Positions 62,089-64,000 of a stretch of 64,000 bases of DNA are shown piece by piece. Under the pieces are notes generated by a model. That model saw only the letters and a list, made by a program, of their open reading frames with translations, did no database searches and had not been told where the DNA came from. Positions within the stretch are counted from its first letter, which is position 1. Every line of letters begins with the position of its first letter. The position numbers and the translations under genes are program-made. Source of the stretch: Amphimedon queenslandica (taxonomy: Eukaryota > Porifera > Demospongiae > Haplosclerida > Niphatidae); contig NW_003546653.1 in the NCBI RefSeq assembly GCF_000090795.2, positions 4,278 to 68,277 on the forward strand, written 5' to 3'.

Positions 62089-63587
62089 TCAAATGTTTTG
62101 TAAGGTCTCCTCCAATAGAGAAGCTATTCCAAGGGCTTCTGCACATTTCTTTACCTGCTGAATCTGCTGGGGCATTGAATTACGTTTTAATATCTTTCTC
62201 AGTTCATAGGAGGAATGAATAATGAAAGGATGTAGATTGAATGCCTTGCCAAGTGATAGGCACATAGTCAAGACTACAGCTTCAGTTCCTGCATATATTG
62301 AAAGGGCAGAGAGAGAGAGAGAATAGTAAATGACATATTTATATCATTATAATTAAACCTGGCCTATTAGTAATGGTGGTTTAGTGTACTTGGAAATGCT
62401 TTGTTAATTATTAATAGCATTACCAGTGAATATAAGAGCCCCTTAATAAAATCAATGCCATTGAACACAAATTCCCATGATCACAACAAACATACATGTA
62501 CCAGACAAGTACAGAGGGTTCACACTACCTGGTGCTGTCACAGTAGGCAATGTACCATTATACAGGAATCCCACCATCAGCGTAAACGGGCCACTGGGGA
62601 CATCATGAACGCATAGTATATGCTGGACCTGAGGCGGAATGGGTACCTGAGGATTGTGTAAACCGTTAGGTACCAAGGGCAGAATCCCTTCCATGCCCAT
62701 ACCCAGTTTAAAGTGAGTGATGGAGAGAGAGGGAGAGGGTTGAGCCATGCGACACTGGACAGAGAAAGGAGAGCGGGTTTGGACCATCTCCAACGACAGG
62801 ACCATGACTCTTATAAGCGATCCACTCGCTATACCTTGTGATCGTAAAGTTGCCTAGGACGCATTCGCTTTATTACAAATCTACTACTGAAAGCCTTACT
62901 TTGTCTTGGAGCTCAGTTTCGTTGTGAAACAGTTTAAGCTGATTGTGTAAAATAGTGCGATCCTGCATACTGATTTTCTCTTTTAAGTCGGAGATGAATT
63001 CATTACCACGAACCCAAACAATGTGTTGGAGTCCATTTGAAGCTATAAGTTGAACTGGATACGGAGCTAGGAGAAGGAATAAAAGGAAGGAGGTTGTAAT
63101 AGACAAAAAAATAATGAAGGAAATAAATAATAATAATAATAATAATACGAATTAATGGTAACAATTAGGAAAGAAAGCTCCGTTATTAAAATAAACTGTA
63201 AAAGCTAACTAACAATCAAAACTGTTTTAATTACAGGCCAGATATCCTGCTAATGTAACATAAGTGCAGGACAAATGAAGGAAAAGAGAGAGAGAGAGAG
63301 ATAAAAGATAATCTATAATTGGTTCATTAATCAATTAAGTACATATATGAACATTCCTTTAGCACCCACAACCATCCACTAATAGCCTCACCCACGCACT
63401 AACTAATTAATGCATTATAATTAAGTGAACTTACGTTCCTGATTATAGAGCAAGACTTTGAGTCCTTTACAAATTGAGGCCAGTATCCCTCTACAGACAT
63501 AAAGAATGCAGCCATCGCTGAACATTATGACCGTGTCGGATGCTATGTGATACGGATCATTCAGTTGATTCCAGAGACATTTATACA
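62089..63587 (-). CDS. Unrecognised conserved-looking protein, C-terminal part (5' end off right edge)
   Basis: Four linked exons: 63435-63587, 62900-63066, 62529-62853 and 62089-62288, with consistent phases; the gene continues upstream of 63587 and beyond the window. The readable product is about 281 residues. It includes YKCLWNQLNDPYHIAS, SDGCILYVCRGILASICKG, PPYPVQLIASNGLQHIVWV, a charged helix (FISDLKEKISMQDRTIL), a beta-rich proline-containing segment and a helical end (KKCAEALGIASLLEETLQNI). No transmembrane segment or catalytic motif is clear. The opening part reads like the last blades of a beta-propeller followed by mixed domains. I do not recognise the family. Confidence 0.6.
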
Positions 63588-63764
63588 CTGTTAATCAAAA
63601 TACCAAGTAATTGATAGCATTCATAACATTGCAAGTACAGGAGTTAGACAAACTGTTTTATAAAAGCTGTTTTTATAGCAACAACAAGTTTAATTCTCTT
63701 GTAGCGGTTCAGCAAGGGCTATACACAGAAATTTGAAAGACCAATTAGATAATTTGTCATTAAA

Positions 63765-64000
63765 ATTTCAAAGCCAATTTTAGGAAAAAAACCAGTACAG
63801 GGTTGTTGGCCAAAATTTCATCAAAAATCACTAAGAGAGAATTCTCCATTTTTATTACCTTTTCTTATACATATACATGTACTTATGTTGCATAGAAAGT
63901 TCAACCTAGTTCTGATCAAAATTAGATTTTTAATAAATCTTTGAAGTTGCTCAAAAATGACTAAGGCCAAAGTCCCTGTACTATTATAGTACAGTGTCTC
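63765..64000. repeat. Long tandem repeat (family B) at right edge
   Basis: At least 1.3 units with GAGAGAATTCTCC, CTTATGTTGCATAGAAAG and AGTCCCTGTACTATTATAGTACAG; truncated by the window end and lying in an intron of, or upstream of, the right-edge gene. Confidence 0.82.

Overview
This 64 kb window is animal nuclear DNA, AT-rich and gene-dense, with many short introns (mostly 45-400 bp). The compact head-to-head and tail-to-tail layout, the mix of conserved single-copy animal genes and the protein divergence suggest an early-branching animal, most likely a demosponge such as Amphimedon (inference; no species marker is seen). I rebuilt 17 protein-coding genes by joining exons at GT/AG (two GC/AG) sites and checking reading phase; an eighteenth runs off the right edge unrecognised. 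Two assembly gaps lie at 30842-31479 and 51938-52178.

Layout, left to right: POLG (-, partial), tropomyosin (+), dihydropyrimidinase (-), STK16-like kinase (+), a 22-exon gene fusing an EHBP1-type NT-C2 domain, a nucleoredoxin-like thioredoxin domain, coiled coil and PH domain (-), tubulin cofactor A (+), NOL6 (+), LSM6 (-), a TPR protein (+), CACTIN (-), two adjacent intronless genes for a class-III aminotransferase and a POT-family transporter (+,+), a PhyH-family dioxygenase (-), UTP15 (+), intronless VPS28 (-), threonyl-tRNA synthetase (+, one exon missing), COMMD10 (+), and the unrecognised right-edge gene (-).

Nearly all genes sit in divergent pairs with start codons 74-190 bp apart (bidirectional promoters) and convergent pairs whose stops can be only 9 or 31 bp apart (overlapping 3' ends). 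Housekeeping themes are RNA processing (NOL6, UTP15, LSM6, CACTIN), translation (TARS), trafficking (VPS28, COMMD10, the NT-C2 protein) and cytoskeleton (tropomyosin, TBCA).

Repeats are largely intronic: two copies of a MITE-like element with 7-bp target duplications; at least eight arrays of a roughly 176-186 bp tandem repeat superfamily in both orientations; a tandem hairpin array; a 61-bp tandem repeat; and many simple repeats. The most novel-looking item is the NT-C2/thioredoxin/PH fusion protein, which also carries a cysteine-serine repeat tract next to its WCPPC redox motif.
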